Under the pieces are notes generated by a model. The model was not told the origin of the DNA and ran no database searches. It saw nothing but the letters and a program-made list of their open reading frames with translations. From the NCBI RefSeq assembly GCF_014699055.1, contig NZ_JACXAC010000007.1:1-64000 (forward strand): a stretch of DNA of 64,000 nt. The letters run 5' to 3'. The translations under genes and the position numbers were made by a program. This DNA comes from Hymenobacter armeniacus. GTDB lineage: Bacteria > Bacteroidota > Bacteroidia > Cytophagales > Hymenobacteraceae. Shown one piece after another: positions 50,670 through 59,299 of this stretch; position 1 is the first letter of the stretch; each line of letters begins with the position of its first letter.

Positions 50670-51569
50670 GTGAACCCCGAAACCAAACCCCACCGCGCCG
50701 GCTTTGTGAGCATCATTGGCAAGCCCAACGTGGGCAAGTCCACGCTCATGAACGCGCTGGTGGGCGAGCGGCTTAGCATCGTCACGAGCAAGGCCCAGAC
50801 CACGCGCCACCGCATCCTGGGCATCCTCAACGGCGATGATTTTCAGCTGATTTATTCCGATACGCCCGGCATCATTCAGCCCAAGTACGAGCTGCACAAT
50901 GCCATGATGTCGTTCGTGTATTCGTCGCTCGAAGACGCTGATGTGGTGCTGTTCGTGACCGATATCTACGAGAAGCACGACGAAGAGCCCGTGGTAGAGC
51001 GCCTGCGTAAGATGGTGGACACGCCCATCATCCTACTTGTCAACAAGATTGACCAAGCCGAGCAGGCCGATGTGGAGGCCAAGCTGGCGTACTGGAAAGA
51101 GCAGCTGCCCAACGCCGCCGAGGTATTGCCCATTTCGGCCCTCAACGCCTTTGGCACCGAGCGGGTGCTGGAAATGGTGCTCGAACGCTTGCCCATTCAC
51201 CCCGCCTACTACCCCAAAGACGAACTGACCGACAAGCCCGAGCGTTTTTTCGCCGCCGAAATGGTGCGCGAGAAAATCTTCAAGCTCTATAAAAAGGAGA
51301 TACCCTACAGCTGCGAGGTGGTTATCGAAGAGTTTAAGGAAGAAGACGCCATCATCCGCATCCGCGGCATCATCTACGTGGAGCGCAGCAGCCAAAAGGG
51401 CATCGTCATCGGCCAGGGCGGCGAGGCGCTGAAGAAAGTAGGCACCTGGGCGCGAGAGGAAATGGAGAAGTTTTTCCTCAAAAAGGTGTTTCTGGAGCTG
51501 CACGTGAAAGTGAACGAGAACTGGCGCACCGACGCGAAAGCGCTGAGCCGGTTTGGATATCAATCGTGA
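50670..51569 (+). CDS. era: GTPase Era
   Basis: A 299-residue ribosome-assembly GTPase that acts on the 3' end of 16S rRNA. G1 is IIGKPNVGKSTLMNAL, G3 is YSDTPGIIQP, G4 is LVNKIDQAE, and the C-terminal KH domain holds GIIYVERSSQKGIVIGQGGEALKKVG. The start is a GTG at 50670; the next residues (NPETKPHRAGFVSIIGKP) run straight into the G1 strand as usual. A long inverted repeat begins at its stop codon. Confidence 0.96.
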   Translation: MNPETKPHRAGFVSIIGKPNVGKSTLMNALVGERLSIVTSKAQTTRHRILGILNGDDFQLIYSDTPGIIQPKYELHNAMMSFVYSSLEDADVVLFVTDIYEKHDEEPVVERLRKMVDTPIILLVNKIDQAEQADVEAKLAYWKEQLPNAAEVLPISALNAFGTERVLEMVLERLPIHPAYYPKDELTDKPERFFAAEMVREKIFKLYKKEIPYSCEVVIEEFKEEDAIIRIRGIIYVERSSQKGIVIGQGGEALKKVGTWAREEMEKFFLKKVFLELHVKVNENWRTDAKALSRFGYQS

Positions 51570-51648
51570 GAAGTGGGACGGTGAGACATGAGACAGACCG
51601 TCCATTCGTAACTCGTCTTACTTCTCATGTCTCACCATCCCACTTCTC
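51568..51648. repeat. 26-bp near-perfect inverted repeat between era and der
   Basis: The arm GAGAAGTGGGACGGTGAGAC... at 51568-51593 recurs in reverse complement at 51623-51648 with one C/T change, around a 29-base loop. The left arm overlaps the era stop codon by two bases. No T run follows the right arm. Same design as 21511-21590, different sequence. Confidence 0.8.
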
Positions 51649-51732
51649 AAATCTCAATTCCGACCATCTATAACATATATAACCCCGGGCACTGCCGAAT
51701 CTAGGTCGGGTCGGCGGCTGGGGCCACACAAC

Positions 51733-53061
51733 ATGTCTAAGCAGAACACCATCGCCATCGTGGGGCGGCCCAACGTGGGCAAATCCACGCTTTTCAACCG
51801 CCTCGTGGGCCAGCGCAAGGCCATCATGGACAACGAGAGCGGCGTGACCCGCGACCGTCATTACGGCTACGGCGACTGGATTGGCAAGAACTTCACCGTG
51901 ATTGACACGGGCGGTTACGTGCACAATTCGGAAGACATTTTCGAGGGCGAAATCAACAAGCAAGTGAAGCTGGCCATTGAAGAGGCCGACGTGGTGCTCT
52001 TCATGGTGGACGCCGAAGCCGGCGTGCACGGCCTCGACGAGGAGTTTGCCTCGGTGCTGCGCCGCTACCTGGGCAAAAAGCCCATCTACCTGGTGGCCAA
52101 CAAGGCCGACACCAACCTGCGCGCCCACGGTGCCGGAGAGTTTTATTCGCTGGGCCTCGGCGACGGCGAAATCTTCGCCATCAGCAGCCAGAACGGCCAC
52201 GGCACCGGCGAACTGCTCGACCAGGTGGTGAGCCACTTCGACGACCCCGGCGAGGAAGAGCCCGAGTCCGAGATTCCGCGCATTGCCGTGGTGGGCCGCC
52301 CCAACGTGGGCAAGTCCAGCCTTGTAAACCTGCTGCTGGGCGAAGACCGCAGCATCGTGACCGACATCGCCGGCACCACCCGCGACTCCATTTCGGCCCG
52401 CTACAATGCCTTCGGCAACGAGTTTATTCTGGTCGACACGGCCGGTTTGCGCCGCAAGGCCAAGGTGAGCGAGGACGTGGAGTTTTACGCCAACATGCGC
52501 AGCCTGCGCGCCCTGGAAGAGTCGGACGTGTGCATCGTGATGCTCGACGCCAGCCGCGGCATCGAGGCCCAGGACGTGAACATCATCACCCTAGCCGACA
52601 AAAACCGCAAAGGCATCGTCATTTTGGTGAACAAGTGGGACCTGGTGGAGGACAAGCAGACCAACACCGCCAAGGATTTTGAAGCGAAAATCATGGAGAA
52701 GCTAGCGCCCATTGCCTATCCGCCCGTCATTTTCATTTCGGTGCTTAACAAGCAACGCGTGCACAAGGCCATCGAAACGGCCATCGAAGTATACCACAAC
52801 AAGCGCCGTAAAATTCCGACTTCGCAGCTCAACGACGTGATGCTGAAGGAAATTGAGCGCTACGGTCCGCCGGCCGTGAAGGGCAAGATGGTCCGCATTA
52901 AGTACGTGACGCAGCTGCCCACCCACAACCCGGTGTTTGCCTTCTTCTGCAACCTGCCGCAGTACGTGACGGCCAGCTACACGCGCTACCTCGAAAACCG
53001 CATGCGCGAGAACTTCGACTTCAAGGGCGTGCCCATCGGCATCGTGTTCCGCAAGAAATAG
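51733..53061 (+). CDS. der: GTPase Der
   Basis: A 442-residue double GTPase for 50S ribosome assembly. The first G domain has IVGRPNVGKSTLFNRLVG and VIDTGGYV; the second has VVGRPNVGKSSLVNLLLG, VDTAGLRRKAKV and LVNKWDLVED. The C-terminal KH-like domain ends in NFDFKGVPIGIVFRKK. It is separated from era by the 163-base gap that carries the inverted repeat, but both serve ribosome assembly. Confidence 0.97.
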   Translation: MSKQNTIAIVGRPNVGKSTLFNRLVGQRKAIMDNESGVTRDRHYGYGDWIGKNFTVIDTGGYVHNSEDIFEGEINKQVKLAIEEADVVLFMVDAEAGVHGLDEEFASVLRRYLGKKPIYLVANKADTNLRAHGAGEFYSLGLGDGEIFAISSQNGHGTGELLDQVVSHFDDPGEEEPESEIPRIAVVGRPNVGKSSLVNLLLGEDRSIVTDIAGTTRDSISARYNAFGNEFILVDTAGLRRKAKVSEDVEFYANMRSLRALEESDVCIVMLDASRGIEAQDVNIITLADKNRKGIVILVNKWDLVEDKQTNTAKDFEAKIMEKLAPIAYPPVIFISVLNKQRVHKAIETAIEVYHNKRRKIPTSQLNDVMLKEIERYGPPAVKGKMVRIKYVTQLPTHNPVFAFFCNLPQYVTASYTRYLENRMRENFDFKGVPIGIVFRKK

Positions 53062-53232
53062 CCGGCCGCCGCAGGGGAGAGAAAAGCTCGTTCATAAATT
53101 CTTCACAAATTTTTGAGCGAGCGGGTTACCTATTTCCAACTTCGGTATAAAGCCCCGAATTTGAAGATTTGTCCCGCGCAGAACTTCGAAAGTCGTTTCG
53201 AATCTCACCCCACATTTTAACCCCAACCCCAG

Positions 53233-53484
53233 ATGAAAAAAGTATTGTTCCTCGCCCTGGCTGCTGCCTCGTTCTCGTTCACCGCTTGCGAAAGCAAGAA
53301 AGAAGAAGCTACCGAGCAGGCTGCTGACAACGTAGAAGCTGCTGGCGAAGCCAAAGCTGATGCCATGGAAGACAAGGCTGACGCCGTGCGTGACTCGGCC
53401 GATGCTAAGTCGGACAAAATGGAGGATGCTGCCGACAAGATGGCTCCTGCTACCGAAACCCCCGCTGAAGAAGTGAAGAAGTAA
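53233..53484 (+). CDS. Small lipoprotein with Ala/Asp/Lys coiled repeat
   Basis: An 83-residue lipoprotein: signal MKKVLFLALAAASFSFTACES with lipidated Cys19. The mature part is a run of charged heptad-like repeats (ADNVEAAGEAKADAMEDKAD, AVRDSADAKSDKMEDAAD) and is probably an extended helix. Such proteins resemble Lpp in size and helical character but lack its C-terminal Lys/Arg for peptidoglycan linkage; here the C terminus is EEVKK, so linkage through Lys is conceivable. It is flanked by an AT-rich 171-base leader and a terminator, so it is an independent unit, perhaps highly expressed. Confidence 0.75.
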   Translation: MKKVLFLALAAASFSFTACESKKEEATEQAADNVEAAGEAKADAMEDKADAVRDSADAKSDKMEDAADKMAPATETPAEEVKK

Positions 53485-53503
53485 TTCTTCGCCTTACGGC
53501 ACC

Positions 53504-53536
53504 AAAAAGCCCCACCGGAAACGGTGGGGCTTTTTT
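53504..53536. terminator. Bidirectional terminator
   Basis: AAAAAGCCCCACCG and CGGTGGGGCTTTTTT form a 14-bp stem with a GAAA loop and A/T runs on both sides, between the lipoprotein gene and the converging unknown gene. Confidence 0.94.
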
Positions 53537-53544
53537 CGTTGTGC

Positions 53545-54129
53545 TTACAGTTCGGTTTCCGGAGCGCCCAGGCGGCGGTTCAGCACGTGGTCCACCATCT
53601 CAAACAGCCGGCGCGGCTCGTAGGTCCGCCACGGCAGGTCGTCGAGCTGCCCGCCGAAGTTGATGTAGTTGTCGACGTTGTACTGCTTCATCTCGCGCTG
53701 CACGTGCTCCAGGAAGTTCACGCCCGCAATCCAGCCGTCTTCCACGTCCTCGTACCACTCCTCGTAGTAGTCGTCATCGGAGCCGTGGAAGTTGAACACG
53801 TTCTCGCCCACCAGAATGAACTTGCGAATGCCCTCGTGCACCAGCACATCAATGATGTTGCGCTTGAGCTCCATGATGTCATTCTCGATGGCGTCGTTCC
53901 ACTCGCCGATGAACTCCAGAATGGCAATGCCGTCCTCGTAATCGGCAAACAGGATTTTGAAGAACAGCGTGTCGGAGCCCAGGCTATCCCACTGCGGATG
54001 AATGTAGTAGCCGTAAATGGTGTTGGTGTACGCCTCCAGGCTGTTCTCGGCTTCGAAGAGGGGTGAGCGGGGGTCTTCGGAAGCGGAGTACTGGTCAATC
54101 CAGTTATAATGTGGCTCGATGGTGTGCAT
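53545..54129 (-). CDS. Conserved protein of unknown function
   Basis: A 194-residue protein without signal peptide or membrane helix. It is rich in Asp, Glu, Tyr and Trp (DDDYYEEWYEDVEDGWIAG near residue 118-136), with a likely alpha/beta core (LFFKILFADYEDGIAILEFI, NIIDVLVHEGIRKFILVGEN). The look is of a small soluble acidic protein of the Cytophagales. I do not recognise its family and assign no function. It starts at 54129. Confidence 0.7.
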   Translation of the reverse strand: MHTIEPHYNWIDQYSASEDPRSPLFEAENSLEAYTNTIYGYYIHPQWDSLGSDTLFFKILFADYEDGIAILEFIGEWNDAIENDIMELKRNIIDVLVHEGIRKFILVGENVFNFHGSDDDYYEEWYEDVEDGWIAGVNFLEHVQREMKQYNVDNYINFGGQLDDLPWRTYEPRRLFEMVDHVLNRRLGAPETEL

Positions 54130-54236
54130 AGCGGAGTAGCATCGGCTGTAGCCGGTGCCTACCTAGAAACGCCATTAAGCCCGAATCGTTCGGCCAAAAA
54201 AATAAGCCGGTGAGCCACAAGGCAAAGCAGGTGGTG

Positions 54237-55040
54237 TTACTGCTTTGCCCGGGCGTCCAGCGCGGCGCGCACGCCGCCGTGCTGCTTCAGCAGTTGCACG
54301 GCTTCGGCTTCTTCAATGCCCAGTTCTTCCATGAGCATCTTCTCGCCGCGGTGCACCAGCTTTTCGTTCGAGAGCTGCATGTCGACCATCTTGTTGCCCT
54401 TCACGCGGCCCAGGCGAATGAACGTGGCGGTGGTGAGCATGTTGAGCACCAGTTTCTGGGCCGTGCCGGCTTTGAGGCGTGTGCTGCCCGTGAGGAACTC
54501 CGGCCCCGTCACCACTTCCACCGGAAACTCGGCCGCCGCGGCCACGGCCGAGCCGGCGTTGCACACCACGCAGCCGGTGGCCAAGCCCGCCGCCCGGGCC
54601 CGGTTCAGCCCGCCGATGACGTAGGGCGTGCGCCCCGAAGCGGCGATGCCCACCAGCACGTCGTTGGCGTTGATGTTGTGCTGCTGCAAATCAATCCAGG
54701 CCTGTTCGGCGTCATCTTCGGCGCCTTCCACGGCTTGGCGAATGGCGCCGTCGCCGCCCGCCATGATGCCCACCACCAGGCTTGCCGGCACGCCGAACGT
54801 GGGCGGACACTCCGACGCATCTACCACGCCCAGCCGCCCGCTGGTGCCCGCGCCGATGTAAAACAACCGCCCACCGGCGCCCAGCCGCGCCACAATGGCC
54901 TCTACCAGCCGCTCAATCTGGGGCAGGGCTTTGGCCACGGTGTCGGGCACGGTGTGGTCGAGGCGGTTCATGCCGGCCAGCAGCTCGGAGGTGGAAAGGG
55001 TTTCGAGGTGGTCGAATTCGGACGGGGATTCGGTGGTCAT
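54237..55040 (-). CDS. murQ: N-acetylmuramic acid 6-phosphate etherase
   Basis: A 267-residue SIS-domain lyase that opens MurNAc-6-phosphate to GlcNAc-6-phosphate and lactate during cell-wall recycling. Diagnostic motif YIGAGTSGRLGVVDASECPP; also ASGRTPYVIGGLNRA and GSTRLKAGTAQKLVLNMLTT. It is about 30 residues shorter than E. coli MurQ, mainly at the ends. The start ATG is at 55040. The next gene in transcription order is unrelated. Confidence 0.94.
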   Translation of the reverse strand: MTTESPSEFDHLETLSTSELLAGMNRLDHTVPDTVAKALPQIERLVEAIVARLGAGGRLFYIGAGTSGRLGVVDASECPPTFGVPASLVVGIMAGGDGAIRQAVEGAEDDAEQAWIDLQQHNINANDVLVGIAASGRTPYVIGGLNRARAAGLATGCVVCNAGSAVAAAAEFPVEVVTGPEFLTGSTRLKAGTAQKLVLNMLTTATFIRLGRVKGNKMVDMQLSNEKLVHRGEKMLMEELGIEEAEAVQLLKQHGGVRAALDARAKQ

Positions 55041-55049
55041 GGCCGGGGA

Positions 55050-55316
55050 TTAAGTCAGGTGCCCAATGACGGGAAAGTTATCAAAAACGTTGGCTGTGTG
55101 CGGAGCGTCGCGGTCGAGTTCGGCGGTGAGGTCCTGGCCGGCCCAGTGCTCGTAGTGGTTGCCGCGCCGCCACAGGCGTGAGCGGCTCACGTCGTAAATC
55201 CGGCCCTGGTAGGCTACCCAGATTTCGTCGCGGTCCTGCCCATTGCGCAGGGCCAGCTGGCGCTTGGTGTAGGTGGGGAGGGCGGTTTCCTCAATTGAAT
55301 TGGCCTGAGTGGTCAT
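55050..55316 (-). CDS. Cytochrome b5-like domain protein
   Basis: An 88-residue protein. Residues 16-88 form a cytochrome b5-like heme/steroid-binding domain: YTKRQLALRNGQDRDEIWVA, YQGRIYDVSRSRLWRRGNHY, HWAGQDLTAELDRDAPH. The two heme-ligand histidines are not obvious: HYEHWAGQDLT has His in place of the usual HPGG and DAPHT is the second, so heme binding is plausible. The ATG at 55316 lies inside the left arm of a long inverted repeat; a start at 55355 would take codons from that repeat. It ends 9 bases upstream of the murQ start. Confidence 0.75.
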   Translation of the reverse strand: MTTQANSIEETALPTYTKRQLALRNGQDRDEIWVAYQGRIYDVSRSRLWRRGNHYEHWAGQDLTAELDRDAPHTANVFDNFPVIGHLT

Positions 55317-55407
55317 GCTGAGCGAAGTCGAAGCATCTCTACCGCTTCGTTGCAATTAGTAATGATTAGCTGTGCGGTAGAGATGCTTCGACTTCGCTCA
55401 GCATGAC
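55312..55407. repeat. 34-bp perfect inverted repeat, GTCATGCTGAGCGAAG family
   Basis: The 34-base arm at 55312-55345 is repeated exactly in reverse complement at 55374-55407, with a 28-base AT-rich loop. The outer end GTCATGCTGAGCGAAG shows it to be of the same family as 20853-20960. It fills the gap between the cytochrome b5 and arginase-fold genes and overlaps the start codon of the former. Confidence 0.9.
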
Positions 55408-55433
55408 GCTCTCTTTTTACAAACAAGTAAAAC

Positions 55434-56585
55434 TTAGCTCAGCAGGGCTTGCAGCCGAATCCAGCGCTGCGGCAGGTCGCCCTGCGAGGCATTCAGGTAG
55501 TCTTCGTAGGTGCAGGGCACCACGCGCTTCACGGCATTGTCGCCCAGGCGCTCCACTTCCATCCACCACTTCTCGGCGCGGCGCGATTTGTAGAACACCA
55601 GCTTGTCGGGGTTGCCGGGCAGCACCACGGTGTAGGTGAGGAAGCGGAAGGTGCCGAAGCCCGTTTCGGGGCGGCGGTGGTAGAAGCCTTCCACGAAATA
55701 CCACAGCATGGTGGCCAGCGTAGCGGCGGCCATGCCGTTGGTGTCCTGGTCGGTGCGGTAGCCATACAGGCCGAAGGAGCTGAGTTGCTCGTTGTGGCCC
55801 GCGTACCAGCACAGCTGCGTGGCTTCCTCGTTGCCGAGGCCAAAGGGATAGGCCGGATAATAGCCCGGCGCGTCCTGCCAGCGAATGGCGGCAATGTCGA
55901 CGCTCATGAAATCGGCCTGCCGGATGAGCGGCTCCGACAGGCGCCGGTCGGCCCGCACCTCGCCCACGCTCATGGTCTCGAAGTGCATTTTCTCCAGCGC
56001 CACCAGCACTTCGGGCGGCGTGAGGTACTGCTGGTGGCCCAAGTGGGCCAGGCTGAACACGAAATTGGGCTCGTGCACCAGCATGCGGCGCAGGTGGCTG
56101 TCTTCGGGCGGCGTGCCGGGGCCGGGCTCGGCCATGTCGGGCCGCGAGTCGACCATGGCGAAGCTGATGGCGCGGTTCTGGGTTTCGTAGGCCAGAAACT
56201 GGCCGTAGTCGAGGTCGTGGCTGCCGCCGAGCAGAATCGGCACCGTGTTTTCCTCAATCAGCGCCCCAATGATTTCGCGCAGGCGCTGGTAGGTGTCTTC
56301 CAGCGTGAGGCCGGGGCGCAGGTTGCCCAGGTCGACGAGGCGCACGGCGCCGCTGCCTTTCTGCAGGCTGTAGAAACGGTGGCGCACCTCGTTGGCGCCG
56401 TGGCGGCTGGGGTGGCCGGTGGCGCTGCCGCGCCATTCGTCCAGCCCGATGAGGGCCAGGTCGGCGGCGCGCCAGTCCGGAAACGTTTCGGTGAAGCGGG
56501 TGGCGTAGGCGGCCAGCGTGGTGGGCGCGGGCGCGGCGGCGGTCAGCGTTTCCGGCAGGGGGTCAAAAAACAGGGCCAGGTTCAT
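55434..56585 (-). CDS. Arginase/formimidoylglutamase-fold protein, degenerate metal site
   Basis: A 383-residue member of the ureohydrolase fold. The three metal motifs can be located but are altered: LLGGSHDLDYGQ keeps the His of GGDHS; MVDSRPDMAE has Arg in place of the His of DAHxD; and MSVDIAAIRW keeps only the first Asp of SxDxDxxDP. With at least two of six Mn ligands lost, arginase or HutG activity is doubtful, and the protein may be a pseudoenzyme. Formimidoylglutamase is the usual automatic name in this phylum. No hut genes are near. The start is at 56585. Confidence 0.8.
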   Translation of the reverse strand: MNLALFFDPLPETLTAAAPAPTTLAAYATRFTETFPDWRAADLALIGLDEWRGSATGHPSRHGANEVRHRFYSLQKGSGAVRLVDLGNLRPGLTLEDTYQRLREIIGALIEENTVPILLGGSHDLDYGQFLAYETQNRAISFAMVDSRPDMAEPGPGTPPEDSHLRRMLVHEPNFVFSLAHLGHQQYLTPPEVLVALEKMHFETMSVGEVRADRRLSEPLIRQADFMSVDIAAIRWQDAPGYYPAYPFGLGNEEATQLCWYAGHNEQLSSFGLYGYRTDQDTNGMAAATLATMLWYFVEGFYHRRPETGFGTFRFLTYTVVLPGNPDKLVFYKSRRAEKWWMEVERLGDNAVKRVVPCTYEDYLNASQGDLPQRWIRLQALLS

Positions 56586-56784
56586 TGGGGACGGAAAAGC
56601 AAGCGCCCCAAAATTACACAGGAAAAGGCCGCTCCGATGGTTTTTTGACCGTTTTTGCGGCCTGATTGGTTTTTACCCGTAAGCGCAGCACTACCGCTGC
56701 GCCCCGCAGGCGTAGCTTGCCCACGAAAAAAGCTTTTTATTTAAGGTGAATTTCACTCGCCTGCTTTCAGCAAATCCCACCCCC

Positions 56785-58566
56785 ATGGACGTCCGTCGCG
56801 CTTTCGATATCCTCCCGCATCAAATTGCCACTTCGCCCAAGCCCGACGCGTTGGCGTCGAAAATAAACGGGCAGTGGGTGCCCATCAGCAGCCAGCAATT
56901 GCTCGACCAGGCCAACCTCGTCAGCCTGGGCCTCGTGTCGCTCGGCCTCAAGCGCGGCGACAAGGTGGCCATCATCAGCATGAACCGCCCGGAGTGGATG
57001 CTGGCCGATTTCGGCATCTCCCAAATCGGGGCCACCAGCGTGCCGATGTACCCCAGCATCACCGTCGAAGATTACAAATACATCTTCACCGACGCCGGCG
57101 TGCGGGCCGTGTTCGTGGCCGATGCCAAGCTGTTCGACAAGGTGAAGGAAGCCACGCAGGGCCTCGACATTCCCGCCGAAAACATCTTCACGTTCGACAA
57201 GATTGACGGTGCCCGTCACTTCAGCGAACTGCTCGAAATTGGCAAAAAGGGCAATGCCGCCGACCTCGACCCGCTGAAAGCCGCCGTGGAGCCCGACGAT
57301 TTGCTCACCCTCATCTACACCAGCGGCACAACCGGCAGCCCCAAGGGCGTGATGCTCACGCACGACAACATCCTGAGCAACTGCCGCAACTCGCAGCGCT
57401 TTGTGCCCGTCACGAAAGACGATAAGGCCCTGAGTTTCCTGCCGCTCTGCCACATTTTCGAGCGCATGGTGACCTACCTGTACATGATAAACGGTGTGAG
57501 CATCTATTACGCCGAAAGCATGGACGTCATCGCCGACAACCTGCGCGAAGTGAAGCCCCAGATTTTTACCACCGTGCCGCGCCTGCTGGAGAAGGTGTAC
57601 GACAAGATTGTGGCCAAAGGCCACGAGTTGGAAGGCGTGAAGAAGAGCCTCTTCTTCTGGGCTTTGGACTTGGGCCTGAAGTTCGACACCCAAAAGGACC
57701 AGGGCTTCCTATACAACACGCAGTTGGCGCTGGCCAATAAGCTTATTTTTAACAAATGGCGCGAGGCGCTGGGCGGCAACCTGCGCTGTATTGTGAGCGG
57801 CGGCGGGGCCCTGCAGCCGCGCCTGGCGCGCGTATTCTGGGCGGCGGGCATCCGGGTGATGGAGGGCTACGGCCTGACGGAAACCTCGCCGGTGATTGCC
57901 GTGGGCGGCTACGAGCCGGAAAACAACATGATTGGCACGGTGGGCCCGCTCATCGACAACATGGAAGTGAAAATTGCCGCCGATGGCGAGATTCTGACCA
58001 AATCGGCCTCCGTGATGAAGGGCTACTACAACAAGCCCGAGCTGACGGCTGAAGTGTTTGACAAGGAGGGCTGGTTCCACACCGGCGACATTGGCGAACT
58101 GGTGAACGGCAAGTTTTTGAAAATCACCGACCGCAAGAAGGAGATGTTCAAGACGTCGGGCGGCAAGTACATTGCCCCGCAGGTCATCGAAGGCAAGCTG
58201 AAGGAAGACCCGCTCATCGAGCAGGCCATGGTGGTGGGCGCCGACCAAAAGTTTCCCTCCGCGCTGGTCGTTCCTTCGTTCTCGGACCTGAAGGGCTGGT
58301 GCAAGCGCAACAACGTGAATTGCGACTGCTCCAACGAAGAACTCATCAAAAACGAGAAAATCGTGGACCTCTTCGAAGGACTGGTGAAGAAGTACAACCA
58401 AAGCTTCGCGCAGTGGGAGCAGGTGAAGCGCATTGTGCTGCTGCCCGAACTCTGGACCGTGGAAAGCGGCGAGATGACGCCCACCATGAAGGTGAAGCGC
58501 AAGGTGATTACCGAGAAAAACAAGGACCTCATCGACAGCCTGTACCTGCAGGCCGAGAAGCGTTAA
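56785..58566 (+). CDS. fadD: Long-chain fatty acid-CoA ligase
   Basis: A 593-residue AMP-forming acyl-CoA synthetase. The P-loop motif is LIYTSGTTGSPKGVMLTH, the acyl-pocket motif is EGYGLTETSPV, the hinge is GWFHTGDIGEL, and the C-terminal Lys region is ITDRKKEMFKTSGGKYIAPQ. It activates free fatty acids for the beta-oxidation genes that follow. I use the ATG at 56785 (MDVRRAFDILPHQ); a GTG at 56746 would add 13 residues. Confidence 0.93.
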   Translation: MDVRRAFDILPHQIATSPKPDALASKINGQWVPISSQQLLDQANLVSLGLVSLGLKRGDKVAIISMNRPEWMLADFGISQIGATSVPMYPSITVEDYKYIFTDAGVRAVFVADAKLFDKVKEATQGLDIPAENIFTFDKIDGARHFSELLEIGKKGNAADLDPLKAAVEPDDLLTLIYTSGTTGSPKGVMLTHDNILSNCRNSQRFVPVTKDDKALSFLPLCHIFERMVTYLYMINGVSIYYAESMDVIADNLREVKPQIFTTVPRLLEKVYDKIVAKGHELEGVKKSLFFWALDLGLKFDTQKDQGFLYNTQLALANKLIFNKWREALGGNLRCIVSGGGALQPRLARVFWAAGIRVMEGYGLTETSPVIAVGGYEPENNMIGTVGPLIDNMEVKIAADGEILTKSASVMKGYYNKPELTAEVFDKEGWFHTGDIGELVNGKFLKITDRKKEMFKTSGGKYIAPQVIEGKLKEDPLIEQAMVVGADQKFPSALVVPSFSDLKGWCKRNNVNCDCSNEELIKNEKIVDLFEGLVKKYNQSFAQWEQVKRIVLLPELWTVESGEMTPTMKVKRKVITEKNKDLIDSLYLQAEKR

Positions 58567-58625
58567 ACGACCGCGGCGAAGGGCGTCAGAGAGGCGCCTT
58601 TCGCTGGTTTGCGCACACAAAAAGG

Positions 58626-58668
58626 AAGTTGGGGAAGCCGGCAAAGGCGGCGCTTCTCCAACTTTTTT
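58626..58668 (+). terminator. Terminator after fadD
   Basis: AAGTTGGGGAAGCC and GGCGCTTCTCCAACTT pair over about 13 positions with one mismatch, followed by six T. It ends the fadD unit before the marR promoter. Confidence 0.8.
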
Positions 58669-58678
58669 AATTGGAAAC

Positions 58679-58713
58679 TAGTATGCAAGCCTAACAAATT
58701 TTTCGTAAGTTTA
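58679..58713 (+). promoter_or_regulatory. marR promoter with candidate operator
   Basis: TAGTATGCAAGCCTAACA (58679-58696) is followed after 9 bases by TAAGTTTA (58706-58713), a one-mismatch -7 box (TAnnTTTG). The 18-bp site covers the -33 position. A very similar site precedes the acyl-CoA dehydrogenase gene at the same distance from its -7 box, so autoregulation by the MarR protein is a fair guess. Confidence 0.6.
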
Positions 58714-58732
58714 CCGCACTTACCGTCTGCTT

Positions 58733-59212
58733 ATGAAACCCGAAGAAACCGTCGATTACAACATCAAAGTGGCTTGGCATGCGATTTCGCGGATGTACAA
58801 CACCCAGGCGGCGCAGAACGACATCACCACCAGCATAGGCTTTGTGTTGCTGAACATCGACCAGGAGAAGGGCACGCCAGCCACCAAAATTGCGCCGCTG
58901 CTCGGCCTCGAAACCCGCAGCCTGACCCGCATTTTGCGCAGCATGGAGGAAAAAGGCCTCATCTACAAGCAGGCCGACTCGGTGGACAAACGCTCGGTGC
59001 GCATTTTTCTGACCCCGCTCGGGCTGGAAAAAAAAGAGGTGTCGCGCCAAACCGTGCGCCACTTCAACCTGAAAGTGCGCGAGAAAATCCCGCAGAGCCA
59101 GCTCGACAGCTTCTTCAAGGTCGCCGCCCAGATTACGGGCATGATTGAGGGCAAAACCCTCTTCGAAGATTTCGTGCTGAAATCACTGCGGCAGGAAACC
59201 TCCGCTTCTTAA
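58733..59212 (+). CDS. MarR family transcriptional regulator
   Basis: A 159-residue winged-helix regulator. The DNA-binding part is about 45-105: GTPATKIAPLLGLETRSLTR (helix-turn-helix) with the wing KQADSVDKRSVRIFLTPLG. N- and C-terminal helices form the dimer. It stands between fadD and the fadN-like gene, so control of fatty-acid breakdown in response to acyl-CoA is likely. The family can repress or activate. Confidence 0.9.
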   Translation: MKPEETVDYNIKVAWHAISRMYNTQAAQNDITTSIGFVLLNIDQEKGTPATKIAPLLGLETRSLTRILRSMEEKGLIYKQADSVDKRSVRIFLTPLGLEKKEVSRQTVRHFNLKVREKIPQSQLDSFFKVAAQITGMIEGKTLFEDFVLKSLRQETSAS

Positions 59213-59299
59213 TACGACACTGGACCGGAGTGCCTCGCGGCACTCGGGATGTCACGACTATTCTCTCACCTCATTACCCTTAACCACCCAAGAAAGAGG

